Shown: positions 12,901-24,400 of the stretch, piece after piece | How the letters are laid out: each line of letters opens with the position of its first letter | How positions within the stretch are numbered: position 1 is the stretch's first letter | Assembly: GCF_933775445.1 (NCBI RefSeq) | Contig: NC_065873.1 | Span: 14,694,001 to 14,758,000 of the forward strand | Direction: 5' to 3' | Length of the DNA: 64,000 bases | DNA from: Argentina anserina | Taxonomy: Eukaryota > Streptophyta > Magnoliopsida > Rosales > Rosaceae | Position numbers and translations under genes: made by a program | The notes under the pieces: generated by a model | Seen by the model: the letters and a program-made list of their open reading frames with translations, nothing else | Database searches by the model: none | What the model was told of the DNA's origin: nothing

Positions 12901-14794
12901 TGGTAATTGTGAATTTGTGACAATGTAACACTTTTAATTATTTCAATTAAAATAAAATACTTATAATTATGTATGATCAGCTTGCCAGAGATTCAAAATG
13001 CTCGAGGAATTGCTGAAGTCTTGATGGAAATGCTGAATGCCTTGGATGCTAATAACCCTGAGGTAATATTAGATTTACATTGCTATCTCTGAGCTTTGGA
13101 TTTGTTGTGAAAAAAATAATAATATATCTTTATTAATTAAGGCAATTGCAATTCCTCATATGGAACCGCCAAATCAGAAAATATCAGAAGTACCCTTCAT
13201 TGATCAAAACTCTAGAATTATAAAATATATTAGATAATGGTTAGAATAGTAAATCAAAAAGTAAAGAATAGAAAATGTGGGAGGAATTTTTGCCCACTAC
13301 TTCCAACCACAACTCGTCTATCATTTTTTCTTCTTTTATTAATTTGTTTTTAAGTAAACTACCACGCACGTAGGGCGTGTCAACTGTCAAGAGGCTAGTA
13401 TTATTTTACCTTGCTACAAGTATATTTGTACTCTTTTTCAGGTTTTTAGATTCTGTGCATTTGGAAAAATTCTTGATTCATGCTGTAACTACAAATGCCA
13501 GTTTATCAATCATCTTTTGGTTATACAACGTTTAATGCTGAATATTGTTGCAGGGGTTGAAGGAAGAAATTATTGTGGACCTTGTTGATCAGTGTCGTTC
13601 CTACCAAAAGCGTGTCATGCTGCTGGTGAATAACACTGTGTAAGTGATTGGTCACAAACTTGTTGGTATTTAGTTTTAGATTTGAGGTTATTAATGGCTG
13701 TGCTTCTCTTTCTTCCAGAGATGAGTCGCTTCTGTTTCAGGGATTGTCACTGAATGATGATCTGCAGAGGGTACTTAGTCGGCATGATGACATGGTGAAA
13801 GGAACAAGAACAGCAATCAGAGGACCGGAATCTTCTGTTGTGCCACTTGTGAATGTGAACCATGAGGATGATGAGTCGGAGGATGAATTTGCCCAACTAG
13901 CTCACAGGTGACAATCAGAGGATCTACTCTATGTTTTACGCTACTTTTTACTATTTTATTCACCATACCTGATTTAGTTTGATAGAGGTATATGAAGTAT
14001 GATTGAGGGAACTATTTATTGCTTGTTATTGAATCTATGAGTTAGGAGATGGAGATTGTAGATTCAATTAATTGCGCATGTTTTTGGTTTTTCTTTTATA
14101 ATAATCTGGTGAAATGCGTTGCAGGTCATCAAGAGATAATTCACAGGGACAGGGCCAGAAATCGGCCAATTCCAAGACTGAACCTGTGCGAGTCAGTCCA
14201 CTTCTTCCTCCTCCACCCTCTTCTCAAAGGCCAATAACACTTGGTCCTGGTGTGATTGATTTTCTCAGTGGTGAAGCCTACAAATCTGAAGGATCCTCTG
14301 GAACTTCAGAATCCATGTTCTTTGCCATTCCAGCTCATTCGAGCCCAAATTCCAGTTCACGGTTGACCCCATTATCTTCTTCGCCCCCTTCATCCCATTC
14401 CCAAAACACAACTCCATCACCTTTGTTCACTGGAAAGCCTGTTTATGATGAACCCGCTCCAAGAAGCAAATCCATTGATGGGTTGCCTCCAGCTCCTTGG
14501 GATGCACAGGCTCCTGGAGGTTCTCTGTCTCCTGGAGGTTCTCAGTCTCCCGTTAGTCTACCACCTCCACCATCCAGATACAATCAGAGACAACAGTTCT
14601 TTGAGCAGCAAGTGGGTGGACCAAGTAGTGGATCTGGTTCTTATGACAGTTTAGTTGGACAGACTCAGAACCTCTCCCTTAATTCATCTACCCCAACGAA
14701 ACAAGTGAAACAGGAAGATGCCCTTTTCAAAGACCTTGTTGATTTTGCAAAAGCCAAGTCATCTTCATCTGCGAACCCCAATAGATCATATTGA
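9921..14794 (+). CDS. TOL: TOM1-like (TOL) VHS-GAT ubiquitin-sorting adaptor
   Basis: The nine coding exons are 9921-10024, 11189-11267, 11545-11643, 11740-11856, 11949-12094, 12981-13062, 13554-13639, 13719-13907 and 14125-14794. All introns are GT-AG and the frame is continuous for 523 aa. Residues ~1-133 form a VHS domain ([23 protein letters not shown] region). Residues ~182-262 form a GAT domain ([38 protein letters not shown]). The rest is a Ser/Pro/Gln-rich tail ending [14 protein letters not shown]. Plant TOL proteins bind ubiquitinated membrane cargo at endosomes and pass it to ESCRT for vacuolar degradation. Length and tail resemble the TOL3/TOL4 type, but subfamily assignment needs a tree. 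Introns 5 and 6 carry small Helitrons; coding sequence is undamaged. The start is the only ATG in frame before the VHS block. Confidence 0.93.
12235..12516 (-). mobile_element. Nonautonomous Helitron in TOL intron 5
   Basis: Read on the minus strand, the element starts TCTATTAATAAAGC after a host A and ends GAGGCTAG before a host T, the A|T insertion rule of Helitrons. Just before the 3' end is a hairpin, CACAC-ATGGA-GTGTG. There is no coding capacity at 282 bp. The 3' end closely resembles that of the element in the next intron, so both belong to one family. Confidence 0.65.
13127..13398 (+). mobile_element. Nonautonomous Helitron in TOL intron 6
   Basis: Starts TCTTTATTAATTAAGG after a host A and ends AAGAGGCTAG before a host T. 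A subterminal hairpin CACGC...GCGTG lies at ~13363-13380. At 272 bp it has no coding sequence. It has the same CTAG end and hairpin architecture as the inverted copy one intron upstream. Confidence 0.62.
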
Positions 14795-15480
14795 GTCGTG
14801 AACTTGTGTGCAGCAGTCAGTCCAGCTTCTGGATCATGTTCCTCACATACTTCAGGTCATGATTGCCTGTTAATAAATATTGGTAGGAATTCTTTGGGTT
14901 TTGGTTTATGTATGCTGTCTAGCTGGTATATCTGTTTCTTCCTTTTTCTTTGTTAGTTGGCCGAGCTGGTATATTTTCGAGATGACCTTCGGCATTGCAT
15001 ATAATATACTGATGTATCCTTCATTGCTTTGTCTTTTGATGTCACTCCTTGTTTGGAACTACTGCGTGCTTTCCACTGTTCTTAAATACGTACTGTTGTC
15101 AACTGCTTCTGCATGTTTGCAGAACCAAATACTGTAGTTGTATTTCTATGAAGTTTTTAGACATAGCTGTGTTATACTTGAAGTACTTATAAATGTATGA
15201 CAAGAAGCAACACTGTTCCCCGTCTGAAGCGAACAGTTGAAGATGAAGAACATGTGGTGATAGAAAACGCAGCACTACCACATGGAAGGATCTGGTTTAC
15301 AAAAGAAACAAAAAGTATAAAAGACGACCCGGCGGTTTTTTAGCTTGGCATTAGAGTTGCAGTTCTTGATAAGAGGTCAGTAGTGGGTGATCAAGTGCGT
15401 GCCTTTAGTCATAATTCATGAAAGACTTTCTTAGCAGAAAGAAAGGGAATTCTCAGTGAAGTGGAGAAAAGCTGGGTGGC
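14795..15480 (+). other. TOL 3' UTR and downstream spacer
   Basis: Follows the TGA stop. The T-rich sequence with AATAAA-like motifs (TTAATAAATATT at ~14870) suits a 3' UTR and poly(A) region. The UTR end is not fixed. No separate gene is seen. Confidence 0.4.
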
Positions 15481-15910
15481 AAACACGAGGGGCGTGCTGC
15501 GTGCATACCATCAAAGTTTGCAGAAGATGATCAAGACTATCAAAGCCAGTTTTTTTTGGTAGTTTTGTGTATAGTGGTGTTTGTTAATGGAATTTTTAAA
15601 GGGGACTCTTCTGGATGATGTAGTGGTGGGTATTATTGATGCTAAAGAGAAGTAGGTCACAATGCTTTTGTCTTCACAACCACAGAGAACTGTGATTACA
15701 GTTGTTGGAATGGGAGGCTCTGGCAAGAGTCAAGACTACCTTTAGATGCAAGGACCTTTAATGGCCAAGTTGCTTTACAATACCTCGTTACTGCTGCACA
15801 AACTAACGCAGCGGAAAAGATCTACTCAAAGTCATCATGAAGGGGAGCTTCTCCCAGCAAGATCAGCTTCCAACAACCTTGAGGGAAATGGATTATTACA
15901 TATTTGGTGT
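15481..15910 (+). pseudogene. CNL-type NB-ARC resistance gene fragment
   Basis: A frame ending at 15730 encodes a block close to the start of the NB-ARC domain of RPM1-like CNL proteins. It has an acidic lead (DDVVVGI at ~15618-15638), then QRTVITVVGMGGSGKS with the P-loop GMGGSGK at ~15709-15729. After a frameshift, more of the domain is visible to ~15890 (TAAQTNAAEKI, then FSQQDQLPTTLREMDYY in another frame). A stop at ~15650 and at least one frameshift show it is dead. No LRR follows; the sequence runs into the truncated MULE. It could not encode a working receptor. Confidence 0.7.
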
Positions 15911-16049
15911 GAACGGTAGTGTTTGGGCCTAAAATAATATTATAATATTATCTAGACTATTTAAGCTCGTGGACCGGATATTTGGGGAAAGTATATCACA
16001 AAGCAAAATTATCTGCCGTATTAGAATAGATTTAGGGGACTGTCGCGGT

Positions 16050-19000
16050 ATAGAATTAGGGTTTATTAGATGTCATCATGTTGTACCTGTACCCCATAAA
16101 ATGAGCTCTTGCCCACTTATGACACTCTATATCTTCAAGGCACTTACAAACGTCTCCATCTTTAATTTTTCGTAGGTCAGCCATCACTGTATTGAACTCA
16201 GCTACTTGGTACTTCTTTGCTACTGACTAATACAACTTCAAGATTTTCATTTTTTTGCCAAACTTTGTTCGCAGGTTATTAGCAATATGAAAGATGCAAG
16301 CTCCATGATATGAACACTAAATTCTCTACATCTCCAATTGCCCCTCTCAATTTCGTCAAAAACCATGAACATGAGGCATCATTTTCTGAGTCTACCACCC
16401 CAAATGCCAAAGTATATATTTGATTCTCTCCATCTTGACATGCAGCTGCAAACATTGTTCTAAAGTACTTTCCTTTCAAATATGTACCGTCAATAGCAAT
16501 CACATGCCTCATTGAATCTCCAAATCCTCAAATTGAGGCTCCAATTGCCATGAAAAAGTACAAAAAATGGTTATGTTCTGATGCGTGAGCGTCACTTAAT
16601 AAACCATGTAAAATGTCATCGTTAGTATAGAATAAGCAAGGATCGTTTAGTCAGGGGAATTGAAGGAAACTCTAGACTTAAAAGTGTTAACAAATAAATG
16701 GGGTATTTGAAGTTGTTTATCTAATTACTACTTTAAAATAACATCCTAAACTAATTATATACTAGTGATCGACAACTCAACACATCACCAATCACGAGAT
16801 TCACTCAAGATTATGTAAGACACGCACACAATGATTAGGGCAGCAAGTAGATTCGATATACTCTAAGTTCATCTCAATTCCAATTCTAATTAGAGCCTGT
16901 ATCGGTTCATCTAATCGTTAAGAATCCATAATTATTTAGAATCAACGAAGCGTCTAATCCTAAACATATGATAAAAGGTCTAGCAACACGAAGCGTAAAA
17001 GTTAAACACAAAGAAGCACATAAGCACATTAAGCCGAATTGAAGACATGTAAATATGCATGGTGTCACTCGTCATATTTAAGCATGAAAATTCCTAGAAC
17101 TATAACCGCCCTAATTAAGTAGCAATGACCAAGACAACGAATCGTATAACTCGATCAAAGACTACTTTGGTATATGAAATCGCAACCCAAGGACAGCCAT
17201 GGCTGTAACAGCCTCAAGCCTTGATTTAGATGCACGAGTTCAAGGAATTAATCAAAATAAAACCTAAAGACATAATGAAACTCTACTGCTATTAACCATA
17301 ATACACGAAATCAAATCATAAACAAGAGTTTATATACTCAAAACATTAAACCAAGTAAATCTGAAATCATGTTCTTCATATATAAAACTGAAAATAAATC
17401 CAAGAATTCTTTAATACAAATCGTAAAGCCTATAAAACTAGAAAATAAATTACAAACCATGGATGAATCACACTTTAAGAACCTTGAAGGATTCGTCAAA
17501 GGGTGGTGTAATCAGTTATGGAGGAAGGGAATAGATGATGCAGTTTGTGGTGGTGATGGATGATGCTTATGGCTTGAATTTTCTGAAAGTATTTTGGTAG
17601 AGGTTCGGCTAAGTTTTGTGTATAAGATGTGATCTCCAATGTGGAAAAATCTCATGCTATTTATAGAGGAATGAGGGAGAGAGATTGCATGGTTATGAAC
17701 TGATTCTCTTCTTTTTCTTCTCTTCTTTCCTTCTTGATTGAATGATTATCATCTTTGTTGGTCACATGCATTCTCCCTTCTTCTAGGTCACATGCATTCT
17801 TCTGAAATATCTTTTAGTTCTCTCCTTCCTTTTTCTTCTTTTATTTCCTTATTTTCTTCTTCTTTTCTATTTATGGTCGGATGAACCTTCCCTCTTTTGA
17901 GGTTGCATACTTCTTCATTTTTATCTCATTCAAAAACTAAATTATTTCTTTCCTTTTTCTATTTTTGTTTCCTTCTTCTCCTCTTTCTTTCCTTAATTTC
18001 CAAGCCATTATCTCTCATTTAATTCTGAAATAAGGAAAGAAAATAATAAATATAAATCATAAATATTACAGAAATATCGAATAATAAATTCTAACCCAAC
18101 TAGGTTTCCTAGTTCGACAAGGAATACTACTCTATATAGCACTTTTGACAATTTCTGCGTTTTTAGTATGGTTTAATACCAAAATGCAACCAACGCGACT
18201 ATAGACTCCTAACTCGACATAATGACTCAATATTACAACAATAATGGTTAAGGAAAATACAAATTGAAGTAAAAACATGTTAAAAACGTCGCACAAAGTG
18301 CTCCTATCATGTTCATACGTTTCGATGTGTGTAATTGTACCTTGGTTTTTACGCTCTACCATAGCACAGTATGCTAGAAGTAGAGCAAATGATCCCTCTG
18401 GTGATTCTCTTGTAATTTCTATAACTGCTTTCCTTGCCCTCCAAGCTTTATTATAACTCATGTTAACCCTAAGTTGGACACGTGCATCATCAATGATATC
18501 TTTAGGTCTGTATATACGCGAGGTTCCTTCTTCAAACTTTGACTTGATAAATTGGCCAATTAGGGAGCTGCTTGCTTGTCTATGATCACGATGTATAATA
18601 TCCAATGAACACGAGTGATCATCAGGAAATTCTCTTACTTCAAAATAGGCCAAATCTTTTAGCTTTATTGCGTGTAGACGCCACTTACAATTAGGATCCA
18701 CGCACCCAACTTCAAACCGATCCCTAGCTGATTTTTTCACTTTAAACTCATGATTCTTTCTTATTGCGAGCATACCTAAATGTTGCTTCAAGGCTTTCTT
18801 ACATATAACTAACCTACAAAATATCATCACTGCTGCCCACAAACGCAATATTCTCATAGTCTTGTGTACGCCTTCTTTTGCTACGATAAGAAGATGATGG
18901 GATAAAGTTGACATACTTGTGTTGCTAACTTCCAATTTTTGCATTCTCCATTAGAGCCTCATTATCCCAATCGGATTGTGGGAACTCATCTTCCTCTCTG

Positions 19001-19950
19001 TTATCGTATGAGTCATTATCACCATTCTCCAACCCAGAGTTCACTACTAAAGGCTCATGCGGGGAAATCAATGAAGTAAGGTGTTGATTTTCAGCTTCTA
19101 TGGAATATATTGTTGAGGCCACATCATCATACTGGGATGAGTTAGGTCTACTGGTTATGCCTTGATTACTTCTACCAACAAATCTTGATAAGGTGCATTC
19201 CAAAGTGATATATAATGGAATCTTATTAGGTTGCATGGAAAGGCTTTCACACACCCAACTAGCTACATCTTCGTTGTCAACTATCTCCATTGTGTTGTAG
19301 ACTCCTAAGTTACTCCTATATTGATAATGCACTTTCATTCCATATTGATCTGGCTTCACACAAATCTGATGATATAAGTCCTTCACAAGCTCTTGGTAAG
19401 TAACATGGCTCGAGACTAACATTGTCTTTGACTGATCACCTGTATATTGGGCATCAACCTATTTCCCACCATAATAAAGAACAACCATGAACGACTCATT
19501 TCTGAAAGAAACAGAAAATGAACTCAGCTACAGTACAGTTATTAATTGATAAAGAAATATAAAGATATAGAGCCATTCTCAAATACATGACCAGCATAAT
19601 GAACTTTTGAAAGTCTAATACGTAAGATAATTACAGCAAATTAAAGAAGCCACAACAATTGTGAACTTGTGACAAAAGAAGCCACGCAATGATACGCTAA
19701 ATATCACAACCACACCGCGCAATTTTACTCTTACATAATCTCAATTCTTAGTTATCAATTTCCTCATATAGGGTTTGGGGTTTTCTGGTCAAACCCTAAA
19801 AATTTTCAGAATATAATTACAAACTCGTTCAAGAACATAACCACGAATTCGTGTATTATCCAATTGTAGAAAACAAAAACAAAGAGATTATAGATGTACA
19901 TACCTCGATCAAATAAACTTTTTTTACTGTTCTTCAAATCAGTACAGAGG
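16050..19950 (-). pseudogene. Mutator-like (MULE) transposase pseudogene, split by an LTR
   Basis: The minus strand reads, 5' to 3': a leader exon ending at 19904 with a GTATGT donor; an acceptor at 19501; an N-terminal region (19478-18940) with an in-frame TAG after YYGGK; the MuDR-type DNA-binding region (~18790-18330: KKSARDRFEVGCVDPNCKW, then CS-D-HRDHRQASS); the break by the solo LTR; then the MULE transposase core (16573-16280: IAIDGTYLKGKY, AACQDGENQ, FGVVDSEND). Further conserved sequence (AELRKI-like, HKWARAHF) continues in other frames to ~16060. Besides the insertion there is a TGA in the core (16528), a frameshift near 18945 and loss of the C-terminus. It resembles the MuDR/MULE family with PF03108 and PF10551 domains, from family knowledge. 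Confidence 0.85.
16579..18309 (+). mobile_element. Solo LTR (1731 bp) inside the MULE transposase
   Basis: Begins TGATGCGTGAG and ends CTCCTATCA (TGAT...ATCA termini), flanked by an exact 5-bp target duplication TGTTC (16574-16578 and 18310-18314). Removing it plus one target copy rejoins the transposase reading frame at T-Y-E-H|N-H-F-L, which independently proves the boundaries. No retrotransposon coding domains lie inside. A TATA-like CTATTTATAGAGG at ~17658 suggests + orientation. A single LTR without internal region implies LTR-LTR recombination. Confidence 0.88.
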
Positions 19951-20102
19951 GTGGAGTTTTGACTGTGAATGTGTTTTTTTTATGAGAAAACTATATATGA
20001 ATGTGTTAGGTCGTTGTTGTTTCTCTTGTTTGTTGAGTTTTAGAAAAAATGTAATAAAGACCATTTACACTCTTAGAAGGTCATTTTGAACATAATTATA
20101 AA

Positions 20103-20159
20103 GGGTGCTTCTATTCATACCTCTAAAATTGACACTTAGAGGTATGAATAGAAGCACCC
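20103..20159. mobile_element. 57-bp foldback MITE with 9-bp target duplication
   Basis: Two perfect inverted arms of 24 bp (GGGTGCTTCTATTCATACCT...) enclose a 9-bp loop. Exact copies of AATTATAAA flank it (20094-20102 and 20160-20168). A 9-bp target duplication and a G-starting terminal repeat point to Mutator-type mobilisation. The element has essentially no interior. Confidence 0.85.
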
Positions 20160-20439
20160 AATTATAAAAGAAGGCTAAAAATCAATTTGAGGACCCAAAA
20201 AAGGTTATTTATCAAATTTTCTCATGATTCTCTTACAACACTCTTATTTGTATCGCGATCCTTATGTGACATAGTGTAATACTGTTGTCTCGGTAAAAAC
20301 ATTGGCAAACAAAACAAAAACCTCTTGGGTAAAATAAAAGTCTTGGTCGAATGACAAAAGGAGCACAACGCACTAACTACACAACACACTAACTACAAAT
20401 GATCAATGCATGTGACGTAGACTCGCCCTGATATCTACA

Positions 20440-22200
20440 AAATTGCTCTCCTTGATTTTTAACTCAATCTTAGAGCTTTGATAAACGATGCAAACCAATG
20501 TGCTTCACATGCTTCTGAAATGTAGATTTAGGTAGTGACTTAGGAAACAAATCAGCCACATTATCCTCAAAATGAATCTGATTAACTTGAGTATTCAACA
20601 TCTTTTGTTGTTGCTGATTATTAAAAAAAAAACTTTCGCGAAATATGCTTTATGTTATCACCCTGAATGTAACCTAATTTCATTTTCTTAATGCAAGCCG
20701 CATTATCTTCGTAGATATAAGTAGTTTCAACTGTAGTATAAATTAATCCACTAGCATCTCGAATGCGAGTAATGATTGCTCGAAGCCAAAATGTACTCTT
20801 TGATGACTTCATGTAACGCAATAATCTCATAATGATTCGAGGAAGTAGCAACAAGGGTTTTCTTGGTAGATCTTCAAGAAATCGTCGTATTCCCTATGGT
20901 AAAAACATAACCAATTTGAGAACATCTTTTGTGTGGATCTGAAAGGTATCCAGCATCAGTGAATCATATCAACTCGTCACTAGAAGTTGCATGAAAGGAG
21001 GATTTGTCATGTAAATGCTAAGAACTAGCACCAGTAGAGACATCGGCGGCGACGGAGCTGTGTCTAGCTTTTCGGGCAGTGGCGACGGCGACTCGGTCAC
21101 TTACCAGTCTGACATCGCCGTCCAATCCTACCAGAATAGCACTTTTCTTGTCGGAATACTGATAGTACAACCCCATATCAATGGAACCCTTAAAAAACCT
21201 GAAGATGTTCTTAATACCATTTCAATGACGAATGGTTGGTGTAGAACAAAACCTTGCCAATAAGTTCTCTAAGAATGCAATATCTGGACGGGTGCACTAA
21301 GCTATATAAAGTAAAGCTCCTATAACACTCAAATATGGATACTCAGGTCCAAGGATCTCTTCATCATCCTCTTTTGGACGGAATTGATCTTTCTTGATAT
21401 CCAGAACAACCATGGGAGTATCAAAATGATGCATAACTTTGTCCATACTGAAGCGTCTGAGCATATTTCAGACATATGTAGACTGGTGTACAAGGATTTC
21501 ACCAACTCTATGATCAATTTTCATACCTAAGCAAAACTGAATCGTTCCCATGTCTTTCATCTCAAATTCTGCCTTCAAGTAGCTTATCGTCTTTTCAATC
21601 TCATTCAGAGGTCCAATGATATTCATGTCATCGACATGGACAATAACTATAGAAAAACCAGCACTATTGCTTTTGATAAACATGCAAGGGCACAGTTTAT
21701 CGTTCGTGTCACTTTCCAATCAAGTACTCGCTCAAATGTATATACCACATTCTACCGGACTGTTTCAATCCATAAAGTGAGCGTTGTAACCTAATAGCAT
21801 AGGCTTTGTGTGGCTTACTTGACTTGGGTATTTGAAGTCCATCAGGAACCTTCATGTATATTTATGTACTAGATCCTCATAAAAATACGTGGTTACCACA
21901 TCTAATAGCTATATGTTTAGCTTTTCAAAAACCACTAGACTTATCAGATATATATCGGAAGGTAATGATATCCAAAACCGGAGAATACATCTCCTCATAG
22001 TCATAACCAGGACGCTAAGAGAATCCTTGAGCGACGAGTCGTGCTTTATATTGCAGGATTTCGCCTTTCTCATTCAGCTCTCGAACAAATACTCATTTAT
22101 GTCCAACCGGCTTAATGTTCGGCTGTATTTCAACAACCGGTCTTTGTTTGAGAGGAATAATCCCCTACTGAGTCGTAGGTTGAGTTCACCCCTTTACAGT
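20440..22200 (-). pseudogene. Ty1/copia pol remnant (RT and RNase H)
   Basis: On the minus strand, from ~22165: a block ending VRELNEKGEILQYKARLVAQGF; then SLYGLKQSGRMWY (~21790-21750); the RT catalytic block VHVDDMNIIG (~21650-21620); FEMKDMG; RPDIAF (~21280); DAGYLSDPHK (~20965-20935); and the RNase H end YEDNAACIKK (~20715-20685). These occur in several frames with internal stops, so it is dead. The VDD catalytic variant and DAGYLSDPHK suggest a lineage different from the copies at 2.6 kb. A GC-rich insertion interrupts it at ~21010-21120. Confidence 0.85.
21010..21125. other. GC-rich insertion in the copia remnant
   Basis: Between the copia blocks for ILVG and DAGYL is ~110 bp of GC-rich sequence not found in copia proteins. 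Imperfect direct repeats ACCAGTAGAGACATCGGCGG (~21029) and ACCAGTCTGACATCGCCG (~21103) bracket it. Origin unknown; possibly captured gene sequence or filler from repair. Confidence 0.5.
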
Positions 22201-23345
22201 CTTGCAAGTTTAGATCGAGAACTACGATGTTTAGTGAGTGAGAGCAATTAGAGTTGGTTGGATCTTTAATTATGTAATAGCATCGTTCAAAAAGTGACTA
22301 CTTAGTAGACTGTATGTAACTTTGTATTAAAATGAGAAGTCAATTATTTTAAAAATGTGTCATTTTCTATTTATAATTTCTTTAGTTTATTTTCTTTTTA
22401 GCTCACACCTTTGATCAAAAAAACATTCCTTTAAAAACGGGATGTACATGACAAATATCAGTCATCCATCTTGATTCTGGATTATTCTCTTTAAATCCGA
22501 TGGCTAAAACTTTAAATGAGTCATCCAAACTAATCAAAAATCCTCCTACTAGCTGTTATTAGGGTTAGGAAACCCTCAATAGTCGTCCATAGGCCTCACG
22601 ATATGCTTCGGGCATTGAAATAGAAGTCTTCGTCCGAAATCAGAAAATCATACAGACTAATTTCCTATAGGAATGTGATATTGCTGCGATTCCAAATTCT
22701 CTAGAAATTAGACTTATAGAGCTTTTTATCGATATATTACTCATAAATTTCTTTCTTATGGTTTGCCCACTATGATCTATCGAAGTTGACTGATCTACAG
22801 ACACATAATCCTGATTTAGGTTTTTTGCGATTTCCTGCTCTCTAATTGAGCTTTTTGGATTCCAAACTATACTTCATGGTCCATAGAGCTGCTTCCTCAA
22901 TATTTGGGCTTGTCTAAACATCCATGAGTCATCCATGCTCCATTTGACCTCCCAGTTAGATCAAGATTGCTCTTTTTATGCGTTTTAAGTTCCTTTTTAT
23001 TCTTCTTGCATCATTTGACATATTAACAACAATATGAGTTAAAATCAATATTATTAAGGAATTAGCAATACTAAATATGGGGAATAATATATTAAGAACA
23101 TGGATATTTATACACTCATCAAATAACGTAATTTTATTGATAGATTTGGAGCCTTATATATAGGCATTACATCAAATATCGATCCCACTAAATCTGGGAT
23201 AAGATATTATTCATTGTCTAGTTAGGTTATCCTATAGAGTAATTATTATGTGTACCCGGAATAATTAGGTCAAGAATTTTTTGTGAATATCTAGGATATG
23301 ATTCTCCTACAACAATTAGCTATTTTTGCAGGTTGATCATAGCGT
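22201..23345. other. Intergenic, nothing recognised
   Basis: AT-rich DNA downstream of the FMO pseudogene. It contains the FMO 3' region near 23340 but no frame, RNA gene or element boundary that I can support. Confidence 0.4.
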
Positions 23346-23995
23346 CTACATAGGAGCGTCCTGTTCATGTTGAGTGAAATATGGATTTTGAAGAGCCTCT
23401 CTAAACGAGTCATGATCATCCAACGAATCTCTGTATGTTTCCAAGTCAGTAAAATAATTTCGTATGGCAATAAGGAAAAGCTCTTTCCTCCATTCCTCTA
23501 AATGTGGGAAGCCAGTATAATCTCCATATTTGTCGCAATACTGTAATGACAGACCAAAACAAATTAGACATACAATGTAACTAGCACAGAAGTAATGCAA
23601 ACTATGTCAAATTGTCAATTGCCAGTTGCAAGATCACCAGATTTGAATATACATACACGACAAAGTTCTCAACAATCAATGTATTTGGTATAAATAATTT
23701 TGTCTCTGCCTCAATATCTGCATCATGAGTTCGGTACTTTGGGATACCAGCAACATCCCTCGAGTGGTAGAAGTCCTTAATAGACTGCATCATTTCATCC
23801 CTAGATGGCAATGTTCTTTTCCCAGAGAGCAGTTGAGCTATCCATTTTGCTTGTGACTCAAAGAAATGGAACGCTATGATCTGGATGGAACAGATAATGA
23901 TATCTATATGTTACTGTTCCAAATTACTGAAATTCTTGAGGGAACCGTCTGTCAAGCGCCTACTCTCCGAGAGCCCAGAGGCTTTTTTGTAGACG

Positions 23996-24235
23996 GCATC
24001 TGACGGCATTGACGATGGCCTGGTGCCTCTGCAACTCGACGACGGGAAGCGTAGGGAAGCAGATGTCGAGGACGACGACCTTGGCGGTATCCATGATGAT
24101 GGTGGCCATGTACCTGGGTCCTGCTTGTTCCATCCCAAACGGACCAAGGGGGTGTCAGGCTCGGAGCTCTCGTAGATGATGGTGGAGTGCTCCTTGTCAC
24201 GGAGGTCCAACACTATGATGGAGCCGTCGGCGCAT
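23996..24235 (-). pseudogene. Captured LWD1/AN11-type WD40 gene fragment
   Basis: On the minus strand the Pack-MULE interior encodes ADGS, then [32 protein letters not shown], and (after losing one base) [30 protein letters not shown]. This series is characteristic of the WD40 proteins LWD1/LWD2 and AN11, relatives of TTG1. The [12 protein letters not shown] block favours LWD/AN11 over TTG1 itself. Only about 80 of ~340 residues are present and the frame is broken, so it is a non-functional transduplicate; an antisense or siRNA role is possible but not shown. Confidence 0.85.
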
Positions 24236-24236
24236 T

Positions 24237-24400
24237 GCCAACGCCCTCATCAACCTCGACGACTCCACCAACGCGCTCCCTCCGCCGACGAGGCTCGCTG
24301 CATTGCCGGCACCTCCGCTTTTTTTAACAGTTGAGTTTGACGGAGATCACTGACACCATTATTGTGACCCTATAGCCATTTGACACGTCAGCTCGGCTCT
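24237..24400. other. Second unidentified segment in the Pack-MULE
   Basis: Between the WD40 fragment and the right terminal repeat lies GC-rich sequence (24237-24320) not recognisable as WD40, then a T-run and a more AT-balanced stretch. It may derive from a second captured locus. Confidence 0.35.
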
